Positions 15,711 to 22,923 are shown, counted from the first letter of the stretch. The stretch: 22,923 nucleotides of DNA from Thermoanaerobaculia bacterium (GCA_023717585.1 JAMQPJ010000466.1:1-22923), one strand, 5' to 3'. Numbers and translations: made by a program. The notes: generated from the letters alone by a model not told the origin.

Positions 15711-15740
15711 CTTGGGGAACCCGACGACGGGTTCCCCAAG
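15711..15740 (-). terminator. strong hairpin after the DUF547 gene
   Basis: A perfect 13-bp stem (15711-15723 with 15728-15740) with a 4-base loop lies just after the DUF547 stop and before the subtilase gene. On the minus strand it is preceded by TTTT and followed by CCCCTCC, not by a U-run, so it is not a textbook intrinsic terminator. It would still block 3' exonucleases or separate the two transcripts. Confidence 0.5.
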
Positions 15741-15744
15741 AAAA

Positions 15745-16566
15745 CTAGGGCTGCCTGTTCACGCCCTTGTCGTACTCGAAGAACTTCATCGCGTAGCCCT
15801 TCGGAATCTTCGGCAGCGCGCCGCGGTAGCGGTTCGCGTAGTCGATCTGGGTGCCGTTCGGGTTCCCGTGCGCCTTCTCGTACGCGGCGAAGTCACCGGC
15901 GAACCAGTCGAAGATCTTCGAGAGCGTGGCGGTCTTCACGGCATCGTCGATCATGACGTTGCGGGCCTCGGCCACGAAGCCCCTCATGCCTTCGTCGAGC
16001 TGCTCGTCGAGCTTCTCGGGGTCGAACGCGGCACGGGGAAGGCGCGGACAGCCTTTCGACGCACAGTTCAGGGCCGCATGGATGCGCGGGTCCTTGAATC
16101 CCTCGCGCACCGTCTTGTCCTCGAGCTTCTTGAGATTCAGCTTCTCGCCGCCGAGGACGATGTCCATGCCGACGAAGAACGAGTAGCCCGAGAAGATCCC
16201 TCCCTTCCAGACGCTCTCCTTCTCCGGCCCCCGCGCGAGGACGCCCTTGAAGACTTGCGCGTTGTACGCGTTGAGCCAGTAGGCGAGCTGGTCGTTCTTC
16301 GCGGGGAAGAGCTCCGGGGCGGAGCGCGGGCTCGTTTTCTCGATCGCCGCGAGGAACCTGTCGAGATCGCCCCGGTCCTTCGCCAGCGCGTCGTAATTCA
16401 CGTAGCCGCGCGCGTCCACGAACTTTCCGAGGACCTTGTTCCAATCCTCGTACGAGAACTTCGAGGCGGCCCGAAGCGCGTGGGGCGCCCCGGCGAGAAC
16501 GAGGAGGGCCGCGAGAGCGCCCCGCGCCGCGGCGGAGCGCGCGATTCGGAAACTGCGAAACGTCAC
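15745..16566 (-). CDS. exported DUF547 domain protein
   Basis: This 273-residue protein has an N-terminal signal peptide (Arg-rich start, hydrophobic ALAALLVLAGA, likely cleavage after HALRA at about residue 32). The DUF547 core has VNYDALAKDRGDLDRFL, then LAYWLNAYNAQVF, then DPRIHAALNCASKGCPRL in family order, the last holding conserved His and Cys. The family is widespread, exported and uncharacterised, with a possible cysteine-based active site. The GTG at 16566 is chosen because AAGGAGG lies 6 bases upstream (16579-16573); the longer open frame to 16710 lacks such a site. It is divergent from the kinase gene and followed by the 15711-15740 hairpin. Confidence 0.9.
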   Translation of the reverse strand: MTFRSFRIARSAAARGALAALLVLAGAPHALRAASKFSYEDWNKVLGKFVDARGYVNYDALAKDRGDLDRFLAAIEKTSPRSAPELFPAKNDQLAYWLNAYNAQVFKGVLARGPEKESVWKGGIFSGYSFFVGMDIVLGGEKLNLKKLEDKTVREGFKDPRIHAALNCASKGCPRLPRAAFDPEKLDEQLDEGMRGFVAEARNVMIDDAVKTATLSKIFDWFAGDFAAYEKAHGNPNGTQIDYANRYRGALPKIPKGYAMKFFEYDKGVNRQP

Positions 16567-16654
16567 GGGAGACCTCCTTGGTTCGGGTGGCGGCGGAGCG
16601 CGCTGAACCCTAGTCCGGATCGCGCGGCGTCCCCGGATCATTCCCTGCGGCGGG

Positions 16655-16660
16655 TAAGAT
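16655..16660 (+). promoter_or_regulatory. possible -10 box of the kinase gene
   Basis: TAAGAT lies 9 bases before the ATG at 16670, and no -35 match is seen at 16-18 bases further upstream. If used, the leader would be only 2-3 bases. The evidence is weak. Confidence 0.3.
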
Positions 16661-16669
16661 TCGGGAACA

Positions 16670-18823
16670 ATGCCTTCCGAGGCGGGTTCGTCGCGGATGC
16701 CCGAGCGCATCGACCATTACCGCCTGGTGCGCCGGATCGCGCTCGGGGGCATGGCCGAGATCTTCGAGGCCGTGGACGAGAAGTCGGGCCGCACGGTCGC
16801 GCTCAAGAAGATCCTGCCCCACATCGCGACGGATCCCGACTTCCTCGACCGCTTCTTCCACGAGATCAGGATCCAGATCTCCCTCAAGCACCCGAACGTC
16901 GTCGAGCTCCTGGACTGCAGCCCCACTCCACAGCAGGCCTACATCGTCATGGAGTTCGTGGACGGCGGCGAGCTGCACTCTCTCCGGCGGCAGTCCGGCC
17001 GTTTCCCGTGGGAGATCGCCCTCTACGTCGCCCGGGAGGCTCTCTCCGGCCTCGCGGCCGCCCACGCGAAGGGCGTCATCCACCGCGACATCAAGCCGCA
17101 GAACATCATGTGGACGCAGGACGGCTGCGTGAAGATCGGCGACTTCGGCATCAGCCACGCCGCGCACCTGACGCGACTCACGCACACGGGCACCGTCGTG
17201 GGAACCCCCGCGCACATGTCGCCGGAACAGGCGCGCGGCGAGGAGCTGGACGCACGCACCGACCTGTTCTCGATGGGGACGGTCCTCTACGAGCTCCTCT
17301 GCGGCTACAACCCCTTCACGGCCGACTCCATCGCCGCTTCCCTCCGGCGCGTGGCGGATGTCGAGCCGGACCTGCCCTCGCTTCTCGACCCGTCTATTCC
17401 CCCGGCCGTCGACACGTTTCTTCGGATGCTTCACGCAAAAGACCGGTCGCGGCGCTTCGCGAGCGCGGCGGCGGCGTGCGACGCCCTCGAGGCGCTGTAC
17501 CAGAGGGAGGGCGTCACGCGGCCCGGTGTTCTTTTCCGCGAGTTTCTCGCGAACCCTCCGCTCTTCGTCGCCGCGCGCAATCAGCGGCTCGCGCAGGAAT
17601 CCGCGGCGACCGCCGAGCGGCTCCTGAAGGACCGGAATGCGCCCCCCGAGGAAGCCCTCTGGGCGGCCTACCAGACGGTCGCGTGCACGCCGGACGACCC
17701 CGCCGCGCAGACGCTTCTGCGCACGGCCGCGCTGCGCGCCGGACAGCGCGAGAAGCCTCTCGACAATGCCCGTATCCGCGAGCTCGAGGAGGCCCTGAAA
17801 AAAGACCCCGACAACCTCGCGCTCCTTCTCCAGCTCGCCAAGCTCTACCGCCTCGAGCACGACTTCCTGAATCTCATGCGCTTCTTCCGGAAGCTGCAGA
17901 CTCTCGGGCCGTCCGATCCGTACACGCGTGGGCAGATCGCATCTCTGCTCTCGGGGGGCGAGTCGACGCCCGGCTTCGCGACGCGCGCCGTGCCCCTCGC
18001 GGCAGGCAGCACGCCGCGCACGGTGCCGCACATCCCGCGCGACGAGTCCAGTCGCGCGGGCCTCCTCGCGGCGGTCGGCATCTTCATCGTGCTCGCCTCT
18101 TTCGGGGTGTGGTGGGCGAAGCGGGCTCCGCGCATTCCCTCGGGAGAGCGCCGCTCGGGCCCGGCTGGCGCGCCGACGCCCGCCGTCGTGCCCGCCGGCG
18201 GCAGGGAGGCCGCGCTCGAGCGGGTCCGCGAGCGTGGGGCGCTGATCGAGCGCGTGAACGGCGCAGCTGCCGCGCTCGCTTTCTACGAGGAAGCACTCGA
18301 GGCGACGGCGCGACCCGAGGCGCGCGCCGTCCTCCTCTCCCTGATCGCCGATCTCGCCCTCAAGGCGCAGGACAGGCCGCGCGCGACGAAGGCGCTCGAC
18401 GCGCTTCTCCAGATCCCCATGGCGCGCCCGGAAGCTCTCCTCCGGAAGGGGGACTTCCTTGCGTCCTTGGGTCAGGGCGACGCCGCCGACCGCCTGTTCT
18501 CGGAGGCGGCGCAGGCCAGCGACCCCGCCGTCAGCGTGCCGGCGACGCTCCGGCTCGCGCGGGGCGCCGAAAGAACCGAGAACACCGTTCGCGCAACGAC
18601 CCTCTACGAGGAGATTCTGCTCAAGGCGCCCGGCTCGACTCACGCCGACGAGGCTCGCCTCGGCCTCGCGGCTCTCTACAAGGCCGAGGGGCGGCTCTCG
18701 GACGCCAGGCGGCAGTATGAGGACGTCCTCAGGAACGAGATGTCGGCGAGCGACGCCCGGAAGGCCGCCGAGGCGGGGCTGAAGACCCTCGAGGGCGCTC
18801 CCCGGGAGGAGGTCCGGCCGTGA
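16670..18823 (+). CDS. transmembrane Ser/Thr protein kinase with C-terminal TPRs
   Basis: This 717-residue protein has an N-terminal PknB-type kinase domain at about 16-285. The glycine loop reads IALGGMAEIF (first and third Gly replaced by Ala, a variant common in deltaproteobacterial kinases). Lys46 is in VALKKIL, HRDIKPQN has Asp140, and DFG has Asp158; SPEQARG closes the activation segment. A helical repeat region follows at about 360-430 (LEEALKKDPDNLALLLQLAKL). One membrane segment lies at about 463-484, and a TPR-rich part at about 510-710 should face the periplasm. It probably senses or recruits envelope proteins. ATG at 16670 is used; ATG at 16697 is an alternative. A 4-bp overlap couples it to the yjbQ remnant. 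Confidence 0.92.
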   Translation: MPSEAGSSRMPERIDHYRLVRRIALGGMAEIFEAVDEKSGRTVALKKILPHIATDPDFLDRFFHEIRIQISLKHPNVVELLDCSPTPQQAYIVMEFVDGGELHSLRRQSGRFPWEIALYVAREALSGLAAAHAKGVIHRDIKPQNIMWTQDGCVKIGDFGISHAAHLTRLTHTGTVVGTPAHMSPEQARGEELDARTDLFSMGTVLYELLCGYNPFTADSIAASLRRVADVEPDLPSLLDPSIPPAVDTFLRMLHAKDRSRRFASAAAACDALEALYQREGVTRPGVLFREFLANPPLFVAARNQRLAQESAATAERLLKDRNAPPEEALWAAYQTVACTPDDPAAQTLLRTAALRAGQREKPLDNARIRELEEALKKDPDNLALLLQLAKLYRLEHDFLNLMRFFRKLQTLGPSDPYTRGQIASLLSGGESTPGFATRAVPLAAGSTPRTVPHIPRDESSRAGLLAAVGIFIVLASFGVWWAKRAPRIPSGERRSGPAGAPTPAVVPAGGREAALERVRERGALIERVNGAAAALAFYEEALEATARPEARAVLLSLIADLALKAQDRPRATKALDALLQIPMARPEALLRKGDFLASLGQGDAADRLFSEAAQASDPAVSVPATLRLARGAERTENTVRATTLYEEILLKAPGSTHADEARLGLAALYKAEGRLSDARRQYEDVLRNEMSASDARKAAEAGLKTLEGAPREEVRP

Positions 18824-18990
18824 AATCGCATCGAAAGGTCCTGACGCTTCGACTTCCCGGTCGAATCGGATTCGTGAACATCACGGACGAGGTCCAGGCC
18901 GCGATCGAAGAGAGCGGCTTTTCGCGACATTGTCTCAGTCGCGTTCGCGGGGTAGGCTCTCCCGCCCCCGAAGGAGGTGGGCCGCGATGA
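18820..18990 (+). pseudogene. N-terminal remnant of a YjbQ/UPF0047-family gene
   Basis: A 56-codon open frame starts with GTG overlapping the kinase stop (GTGA), with AGGAGG seven bases upstream. Residues 1-34 match the start of YjbQ-family proteins: MKSHRKVLTLRLPGR, then FVNITDEVQAAIEESGF. Family members continue with GLVLVNAMHITASV and about 100 more residues including conserved His; here all of this is missing and the frame runs through RVRGVGSPAPEGGGPR to a TGA that overlaps the ATG of the next gene. The bases after codon 35 look like a promoter and Shine-Dalgarno for that gene. It is best read as a gene clipped by deletion, with the remnant still well placed for translation. A short functional peptide cannot be excluded. 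Confidence 0.7.
18930..18958 (+). promoter_or_regulatory. possible promoter for the NIPSNAP-like gene
   Basis: TTGTCT at 18930-18935 and TAGGCT at 18953-18958 are 17 bases apart, with four and three consensus matches. They sit just after the point where YjbQ similarity stops. AAGGAGGT follows at about 18971-18978, eight bases before the ATG at 18987. Confidence 0.35.
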
Positions 18991-19883
18991 AGAAACTCTC
19001 CCTCTTCAGCAAGCTGCTGGTGTCCCTTGTCACGCTCCCGCTGTGCGCCGCCGAAACCTCGGGACCGAACCCGCCCCCGAAGGTCCTCCAGATCTATCGC
19101 GAGGAGGTCAAGCCCGGGAAGGGCGCGGCGCACGTCAAGCTCGAGAAGGGCTTCGTGGCGGCGTCGGCCCGGGCAAACTGGCCGACGCATTACCTTGCCA
19201 TGACGGCGATCACGGGCCCGAGCGAGGCCTGGTTCCTGACGGGATTCCCCTCCTTCGCGGCGTGGGAGAAGGACCGGAATGACACCGACAGGAACAAGGC
19301 GTTCACTGCCGAGCTCGACGCACTCATCGAAAAGGACGGGGAGCTGCTGACGAACGGACGGAGCCTCGTCGCCATCCTGCGCGAGGATCTGAGCGCAGGT
19401 GGCCCGGTCGACATCGCGAAGATGCGGTACTTCCGCCTGATCACGTTCCGGGTCCGCCCCGGGCACGAGAGCGACTTCCAGGACGCGGTGAAGATCGTCC
19501 GGAGCGCGTACGAGAAGGCGAAGATCGAGATGCCGTGGGCGGTCTACCAGATCTCGGGCGGAATGCCCGGTCCGACGTTCATCCTCTTCCTCCCGATGAA
19601 ATCGATGTCCGAGATCGACGCTTCGATCGCCCGCGCCGGAGTGATCCGGGAGGCCGAGGGCCCCGAGAACGAGAAGCTCCTCGCGAAGCTCGCGGCCGAC
19701 GGGTACGCGACGGTCGAGAGCAACATCTTTGCCTTCAGCCCCTCGATGAGCTATCCCGCGAAGGAGTTCGTCGCCCGGGACCCGGAGTTCTGGGCGCCGA
19801 AGCCGGAGGCGAAGGTCGCCGCTCCGGCGAAGAAGGCAGAGGCCCGGCCGAAGGAGGGGGCCAAGCCCGCCGAGAAGAAGTAG
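18987..19883 (+). CDS. exported protein with two NIPSNAP/dimeric alpha-beta barrel-like repeats
   Basis: This 298-residue protein has a signal peptide (MKKLSLFSKLL, hydrophobic core, likely cleavage after CAA at residue 22). Residues 33-95 and 147-211 look like two copies of a ferredoxin-like module: strand ending KPGKG or RPGHE, a long helix, then strands with TGPSEAWFLTGF or GGMPGPTFILFLP. This pattern resembles NIPSNAP or EthD-type dimeric barrels; I see no catalytic residues. The last 40 residues are a Lys/Ala/Pro-rich tail. ATG at 18987 has AAGGAGGT eight bases upstream and overlaps the remnant's stop (ATGA). A longer frame from 18930 lacks such support. Function is unknown. Confidence 0.8.
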   Translation: MKKLSLFSKLLVSLVTLPLCAAETSGPNPPPKVLQIYREEVKPGKGAAHVKLEKGFVAASARANWPTHYLAMTAITGPSEAWFLTGFPSFAAWEKDRNDTDRNKAFTAELDALIEKDGELLTNGRSLVAILREDLSAGGPVDIAKMRYFRLITFRVRPGHESDFQDAVKIVRSAYEKAKIEMPWAVYQISGGMPGPTFILFLPMKSMSEIDASIARAGVIREAEGPENEKLLAKLAADGYATVESNIFAFSPSMSYPAKEFVARDPEFWAPKPEAKVAAPAKKAEARPKEGAKPAEKK

Positions 19884-19916
19884 GCGCCGCGTCCGGTCCG
19901 GTCCGCGAGGATTTCC

Positions 19917-21836
19917 CTACGACTCGCCGGGTTTCTCCGCCTCCAGCGCGAGGTCGATGAGCGCATCGGCGAGGCGGGTGGCTCCCGGGGCATCCTCGCC
20001 GAGAGCCTCCGCGAATCGCGCGCGCACGCTCGCCTCGCGGGCCTCGTCGCGGATCGGGCGGCCCGAGGATCTCTTCACGGCGCCCACGAGGCGCGCGAGG
20101 TCGAGCCTGCGCGCGGCGAGCCGCGCGATGCCGCTGTCCACGCCGTCTATCGCGCGCCGGATCCTCTCCACCGAGCCGCTCGCGCCGGGCAGGATTCCGA
20201 ACTCGTCGAGGAGCTCCTCGAGGTCCTCGGGCAAGAGCGCCTGGGGTCCGTCGGAGAGCGCGGATTCGGGGGCGTCGTGGACCTCGATCATGAGTCCGTC
20301 CACGCCCGCGCCCCACGCGGCGCGCGCGAGGCCCGGCACGAGGTCGCGCCGGCCCGCGGCGTGCGAGGGGTCGGCGAAGAGCGGGAGGTGCGTGAGGCCG
20401 CGCGCCACGAGAAGGCCGCCGAGATCGAGCGTCCCGCGAGTCGCCTTCTCGAACGTGCGAATGCCGCGCTCGCAGAGGATCACGTCCTTGCAGCCCGCGT
20501 CGAGGAGATACTCGGCCGAGGAGAGCCACTCCTCGACGGTCGTTCCGAACCCGCGTTTCAGGAAGACGGGCCGCCCGCTCGCGCCCGCTTCTTTCAGGAG
20601 ATCGTAGTTCTGGCAGTTCCGCGCGCCGATCTGCAGCACGTCGGCCCGCTCGGCCACCGGGACGACCTGCGCGGGAGCCATCACTTCCGTCACGATCGGG
20701 AGACCGGCAGCGTCGCCCGCCTCCTTCATCCAGCCGAGGGCATCGAGGCCGTGTCCCTGGAACGAATAGGGCGACGTGCGCGGCTTGAAGACGCCTCCGC
20801 GGAGCGCCGTGGCGCCGGCACGCGCCACGGCGCGGGCAAGACGCGCGATCTGCTGGGGCGATTCGACCGCGCACGGCCCCGCGATCACCGCGCGGCGGCC
20901 TCCGCCGACGACGAAGGGTCCCACGGCGACGACGCTCGGCTCGCGCACCTCGGTCACTCTCGGGATGTCCTTCATCCGGGGGGGACGCACGAATTCCGGG
21001 GCGGGCCCGAGCCAGATCACGCGCTCGCCCGCCGCGGGCCGGCCCGTGAGAGCCGCGGCGCGTGCGACGTTCTTCTCGGGCACGACCGCGAAACCGCGGA
21101 CCGGATCGCCCGGCGTGCCTGGCAGCGAGAGCAGCTCCGCTCCGGCCTCGGCGAGGGCCGATGAAGCCCGGACGCCGGCGTAGAAAACGGCGCGCGGCGC
21201 CGGAGCGTCGGGCGCGGCGTCGTTCCCCGGCACCGCCTCCGCGGTCGTTCCGGCGCGGGCCAGGCGCCAGAAGCGCGTCGTGTTCGGGCGCACGTCCGAC
21301 ACGTCCTCCTCGAGGATGAGAAGGCCGGCCTCGAGCGCCGCCTCCTCCGAGCAGACGGCTGCCCGTGGCCCCCCCGCTTCCTTCACGCGAAATGCCGCAT
21401 ACGCCGTGTCGTGCGTGTCGATCGGAATCGCGTCGAGGCGTTGGAGGAGATGGCGGCACTGCCTGAGCACCGCGGCCTGGGAGTGGACCTCGCGCACGCT
21501 CTCGAGCGCGAGGCCCTCGGGCGCGGCGAGGACGAGCCTCACGGACACTTCGATCTCGGCCTCGACCGCGATCCCGGATTTCAGCTCCAGGAGCGAGCGG
21601 GCGAGCACGTCCAGGGACTCGAGGATCGGCCCGTCCACGCGGTTCACCGCGGGCAGCACGGCGCAGGCGATCTCTCCGGCTAGGAGCGCGCGCAGCGTGC
21701 GCTCGAAGGTGGGGAAAGCCACCGGGCGGCCGCACCGCGCCGCCGCGCGGGCCGAGAACGACCCCGGCTGCCCCTGATAGCCCGCGAGAACCGGCTCGTG
21801 CGCCGTGCCTCTCTCTTCCTCTTCGCGGTCCGCCAT
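19917..21836 (-). CDS. fusion: prephenate dehydratase-like, DAHP synthase, chorismate mutase
   Basis: This 639-residue cytoplasmic protein of aromatic amino-acid synthesis has three parts. Residues 15-195 resemble prephenate dehydratase: AGYQGQPGSFS, DTHDTAYAAF and NTTRFW are family motifs, but the usual PIENS reads PAVNR. Residues 215-300 are an ill-defined regulatory-type stretch. Residues 300-535 are a class I-beta DAHP synthase: AGPCAVES, KPRTSPYSFQG, FLKRGFGTT, ILCERGIRTFE, ADPSHAAGRRD and MIEVHDAPESALSDG give the Cys, His, Glu and Asp metal ligands. Residues 555-635 are an AroQ chorismate mutase with RRAID, AARR, LVGAVK and IRDEAREASV. It could start the shikimate pathway and channel chorismate to phenylalanine, or use the mutase and dehydratase parts as sensors. 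Gap to the upstream lipoprotein gene is 16 bases. Confidence 0.92.
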   Translation of the reverse strand: MADREEEERGTAHEPVLAGYQGQPGSFSARAAARCGRPVAFPTFERTLRALLAGEIACAVLPAVNRVDGPILESLDVLARSLLELKSGIAVEAEIEVSVRLVLAAPEGLALESVREVHSQAAVLRQCRHLLQRLDAIPIDTHDTAYAAFRVKEAGGPRAAVCSEEAALEAGLLILEEDVSDVRPNTTRFWRLARAGTTAEAVPGNDAAPDAPAPRAVFYAGVRASSALAEAGAELLSLPGTPGDPVRGFAVVPEKNVARAAALTGRPAAGERVIWLGPAPEFVRPPRMKDIPRVTEVREPSVVAVGPFVVGGGRRAVIAGPCAVESPQQIARLARAVARAGATALRGGVFKPRTSPYSFQGHGLDALGWMKEAGDAAGLPIVTEVMAPAQVVPVAERADVLQIGARNCQNYDLLKEAGASGRPVFLKRGFGTTVEEWLSSAEYLLDAGCKDVILCERGIRTFEKATRGTLDLGGLLVARGLTHLPLFADPSHAAGRRDLVPGLARAAWGAGVDGLMIEVHDAPESALSDGPQALLPEDLEELLDEFGILPGASGSVERIRRAIDGVDSGIARLAARRLDLARLVGAVKRSSGRPIRDEAREASVRARFAEALGEDAPGATRLADALIDLALEAEKPGES

Positions 21837-21852
21837 GTCGAGGCGACGCGCC

Positions 21853-22731
21853 TTACGGCCGCGACGCGTCCGCCCGCGTCGAGGCAGGCTCTTTCGTGAC
21901 CTTCGCGTCCTCGAGGACGACGGGGTACAGATAGCCCGCGCCGAAGTCCTTGTCGACGTGAACGACGCCTCTCACGACGACGATGTCGCCGACGGCCGCC
22001 GGATCGCCGGTCGTCACCGTCAGGTCGTCGTCCTTCTTCTCGCGCGAACCCGAGCCGTCACGGATGTGGTACCAGTTCCTGCCCATGATCCCCGTGTTCG
22101 CCTTCACGACCTTGCCGCGCACCGTCACGGTCTTGTCTTTCAGCCGGGCGCGCTCGGCGAAGACCTGCGCCACCGTGCGCGCGTCCTTCCCTTCGGCCTT
22201 CGGGACCTTGACGTCCGGCGCATCCGCCGATCCGTCCGCCACCTTCGCGTGCGGCGCGGCCAGGGGCGCGCCGCGCGCGCCCTTCGAAGCTTCGGCCGCG
22301 CCGCCGTGCGCCGAGACCGGTGCGGCAGGCGCGCCCGCGTTTTCGTCTCCGAGGCTGCCGAACACGATGCGCTCGAATTTCCGGTTCAGCGTCTTGCTTT
22401 CGAAGCCGTCCATCGACATCGCGTTCACGACGGTGACGCGGTCGCCCTTCTTGACGGGCGTCTTCGTGACGGCGGCCCAGATCTCGCCGGCGCCGGTCTT
22501 CAGGCGCATGTACGTGTAGTCGGAGGCGTCGAGCGTCTCCTCGACGACTCCCGACACCGCGGCGAGAGCCGGCTGAGGCGCCTGGGGGATGACGGCGGCC
22601 GGAGCCGAAGCCTTGAGCGGGGCTCCGTGGGCGGGGGAGTCGGGGTTCGCGGCGCCGGCGGCCGGGGCGGCGGGCTTCTTGCCGCAACCGGCGAAAAAAA
22701 CGAGCGCGAGGACGAGAACGGATCGGCGCAT
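21853..22731 (-). CDS. lipoprotein with two OB-fold-like domains
   Basis: This 292-residue predicted lipoprotein has a short signal with lipobox FAGC (Cys16), followed by an Ala/Pro-rich linker. The first beta-rich module (about 57-125: SGVVEETLDASDYTYMRL, then EIWAAVTKTPVKKGD) resembles the OB-fold of NrfJ-like proteins. A low-complexity linker follows. The second module (about 190-275: TVTVRGKVVKANTGIMGRNW, then WYHIRDGSG, then VVVRGVVHVDKDFG) is typical of exported OB-fold domains annotated as nucleic-acid binding-like. The start ATG at 22731 has AAGGAGA eight bases upstream. No enzyme motif is present; a role in envelope or redox protein handling is possible but unproven. It is likely co-transcribed with the aromatic fusion gene. 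Confidence 0.82.
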   Translation of the reverse strand: MRRSVLVLALVFFAGCGKKPAAPAAGAANPDSPAHGAPLKASAPAAVIPQAPQPALAAVSGVVEETLDASDYTYMRLKTGAGEIWAAVTKTPVKKGDRVTVVNAMSMDGFESKTLNRKFERIVFGSLGDENAGAPAAPVSAHGGAAEASKGARGAPLAAPHAKVADGSADAPDVKVPKAEGKDARTVAQVFAERARLKDKTVTVRGKVVKANTGIMGRNWYHIRDGSGSREKKDDDLTVTTGDPAAVGDIVVVRGVVHVDKDFGAGYLYPVVLEDAKVTKEPASTRADASRP

Positions 22732-22778
22732 GGATGAGTCTCTCCTTCTTTCGAGACCTCCGATTTTGACAGAAGCGG

Positions 22779-22806
22779 AAAAAAGGCCGCCCGGGGAGGG
22801 CGGCCT
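22779..22806 (-). terminator. intrinsic terminator of the upstream partial gene
   Basis: A 9-bp stem (AGGCCGCCC at 22784-22792 and its complement at 22798-22806), with a 5-base loop, is followed on the minus strand by a run of six T. It lies 28 bases after the stop at 22835 and upstream of the lipoprotein gene, so the latter should have its own promoter. Confidence 0.9.
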
Positions 22807-22834
22807 CGGATTCCGCGCCGCGGACCATCGGGGC

Positions 22835-22923
22835 TCAGGTCTCGAGGAAGGACGAAACGGCCTGTCGCCACCTTTCCTCGGACAGGAGAACCGGCGGCGG
22901 CAGGATGAGCTCGCCGCCGTCCG
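22835..22923 (-). CDS. C-terminal end of an unidentified protein
   Basis: The last 28 codons of a minus-strand gene enter the window at its right edge and end with TGA at 22837-22835. The peptide includes GGELILPPPVLLSEERW and ends SSFLET. It is too short to name a family. The intrinsic terminator directly after it supports this being a real gene end. Confidence 0.6.
   Translation of the reverse strand, partial: DGGELILPPPVLLSEERWRQAVSSFLET

Noticed and set aside
16610..18643. A 677-codon minus-strand frame opposite the kinase
   Set aside because: Antisense shadow; kinase motifs are complete on the plus strand.
15712..18720. A 1002-codon plus-strand frame
   Set aside because: It runs antisense to DUF547 and then out of frame through the kinase; no motif, Arg-rich, no ribosome binding site.
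19891..19906. GTCCG repeated three times between two convergent genes
   Set aside because: Too short to mean anything in G+C-rich DNA; no hairpin or terminator could be built in this 33-base gap.
19735..21735. A 666-codon shifted minus frame across the aromatic fusion gene
   Set aside because: Extremely Arg-rich with no motif; the other frame holds the DAHP synthase signature.

Overview
The window is a G+C-rich (roughly 70% by eye) bacterial chromosome segment with tightly packed housekeeping genes, frequent GTG starts and 4-bp start/stop overlaps. Gene content and protein style (DivIVA-domain protein, C4 zinc-ribbon coiled-coil protein, kinase with TPR tail, DUF547, exported alpha-beta barrel protein) fit an Acidobacteriota-like or deltaproteobacterial-grade lineage. 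This placement is an inference from gene style. No mobile element, phage gene or CRISPR array was seen.

Layout. 1-3.7 kb (minus strand): a truncated imidazolonepropionase gene (hutI) follows a DivIVA-domain gene that has its own perfect -10 box directly against its ATG. Upstream lies a chain of C4 zinc-ribbon protein, RNase HI, PLP-binding YggS and a rhomboid-fold membrane protein lacking the protease motif. 3.8-4.1 kb: an intrinsic terminator, a CAT-anticodon tRNA and an 88-bp element bounded by 16-17 nt inverted repeats.

4.1-10.45 kb (minus strand): a macromolecular-synthesis operon, rpsU-mutS2-dnaG-rpoD, with a clear sigma70-type promoter and a 5'-terminal stem-loop in the leader. It couples translation initiation (bS21), DNA/ribosome quality control (MutS2), replication priming (DnaG) and the primary sigma factor. 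10.5-14.3 kb (plus strand): a GAF-like protein with a long disordered linker and a charged C-terminal helical module, then a soluble lytic transglycosylase of Slt70 type.

14.3-16.6 kb (minus strand): a Fur-family regulator downstream of and close to a minimal cytoplasmic subtilisin-like protein with an altered oxyanion-hole position, then an exported DUF547 protein. 16.7-19.9 kb (plus strand): a transmembrane Ser/Thr kinase with TPRs, a 56-codon N-terminal remnant of a YjbQ-family gene, and an exported protein with two NIPSNAP-like repeats, joined by GTGA and ATGA overlaps. 19.9-22.9 kb (minus strand): a 639-residue fusion with prephenate dehydratase-like, DAHP synthase and chorismate mutase domains, an OB-fold lipoprotein, an intrinsic terminator and the end of an unidentified gene.

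The most unusual items are the three-domain aromatic-pathway fusion, the clipped yjbQ gene, the subtilase with Trp at the expected oxyanion Asn next to fur, the pseudo-rhomboid, and two genes whose best starts appear to be CTG.
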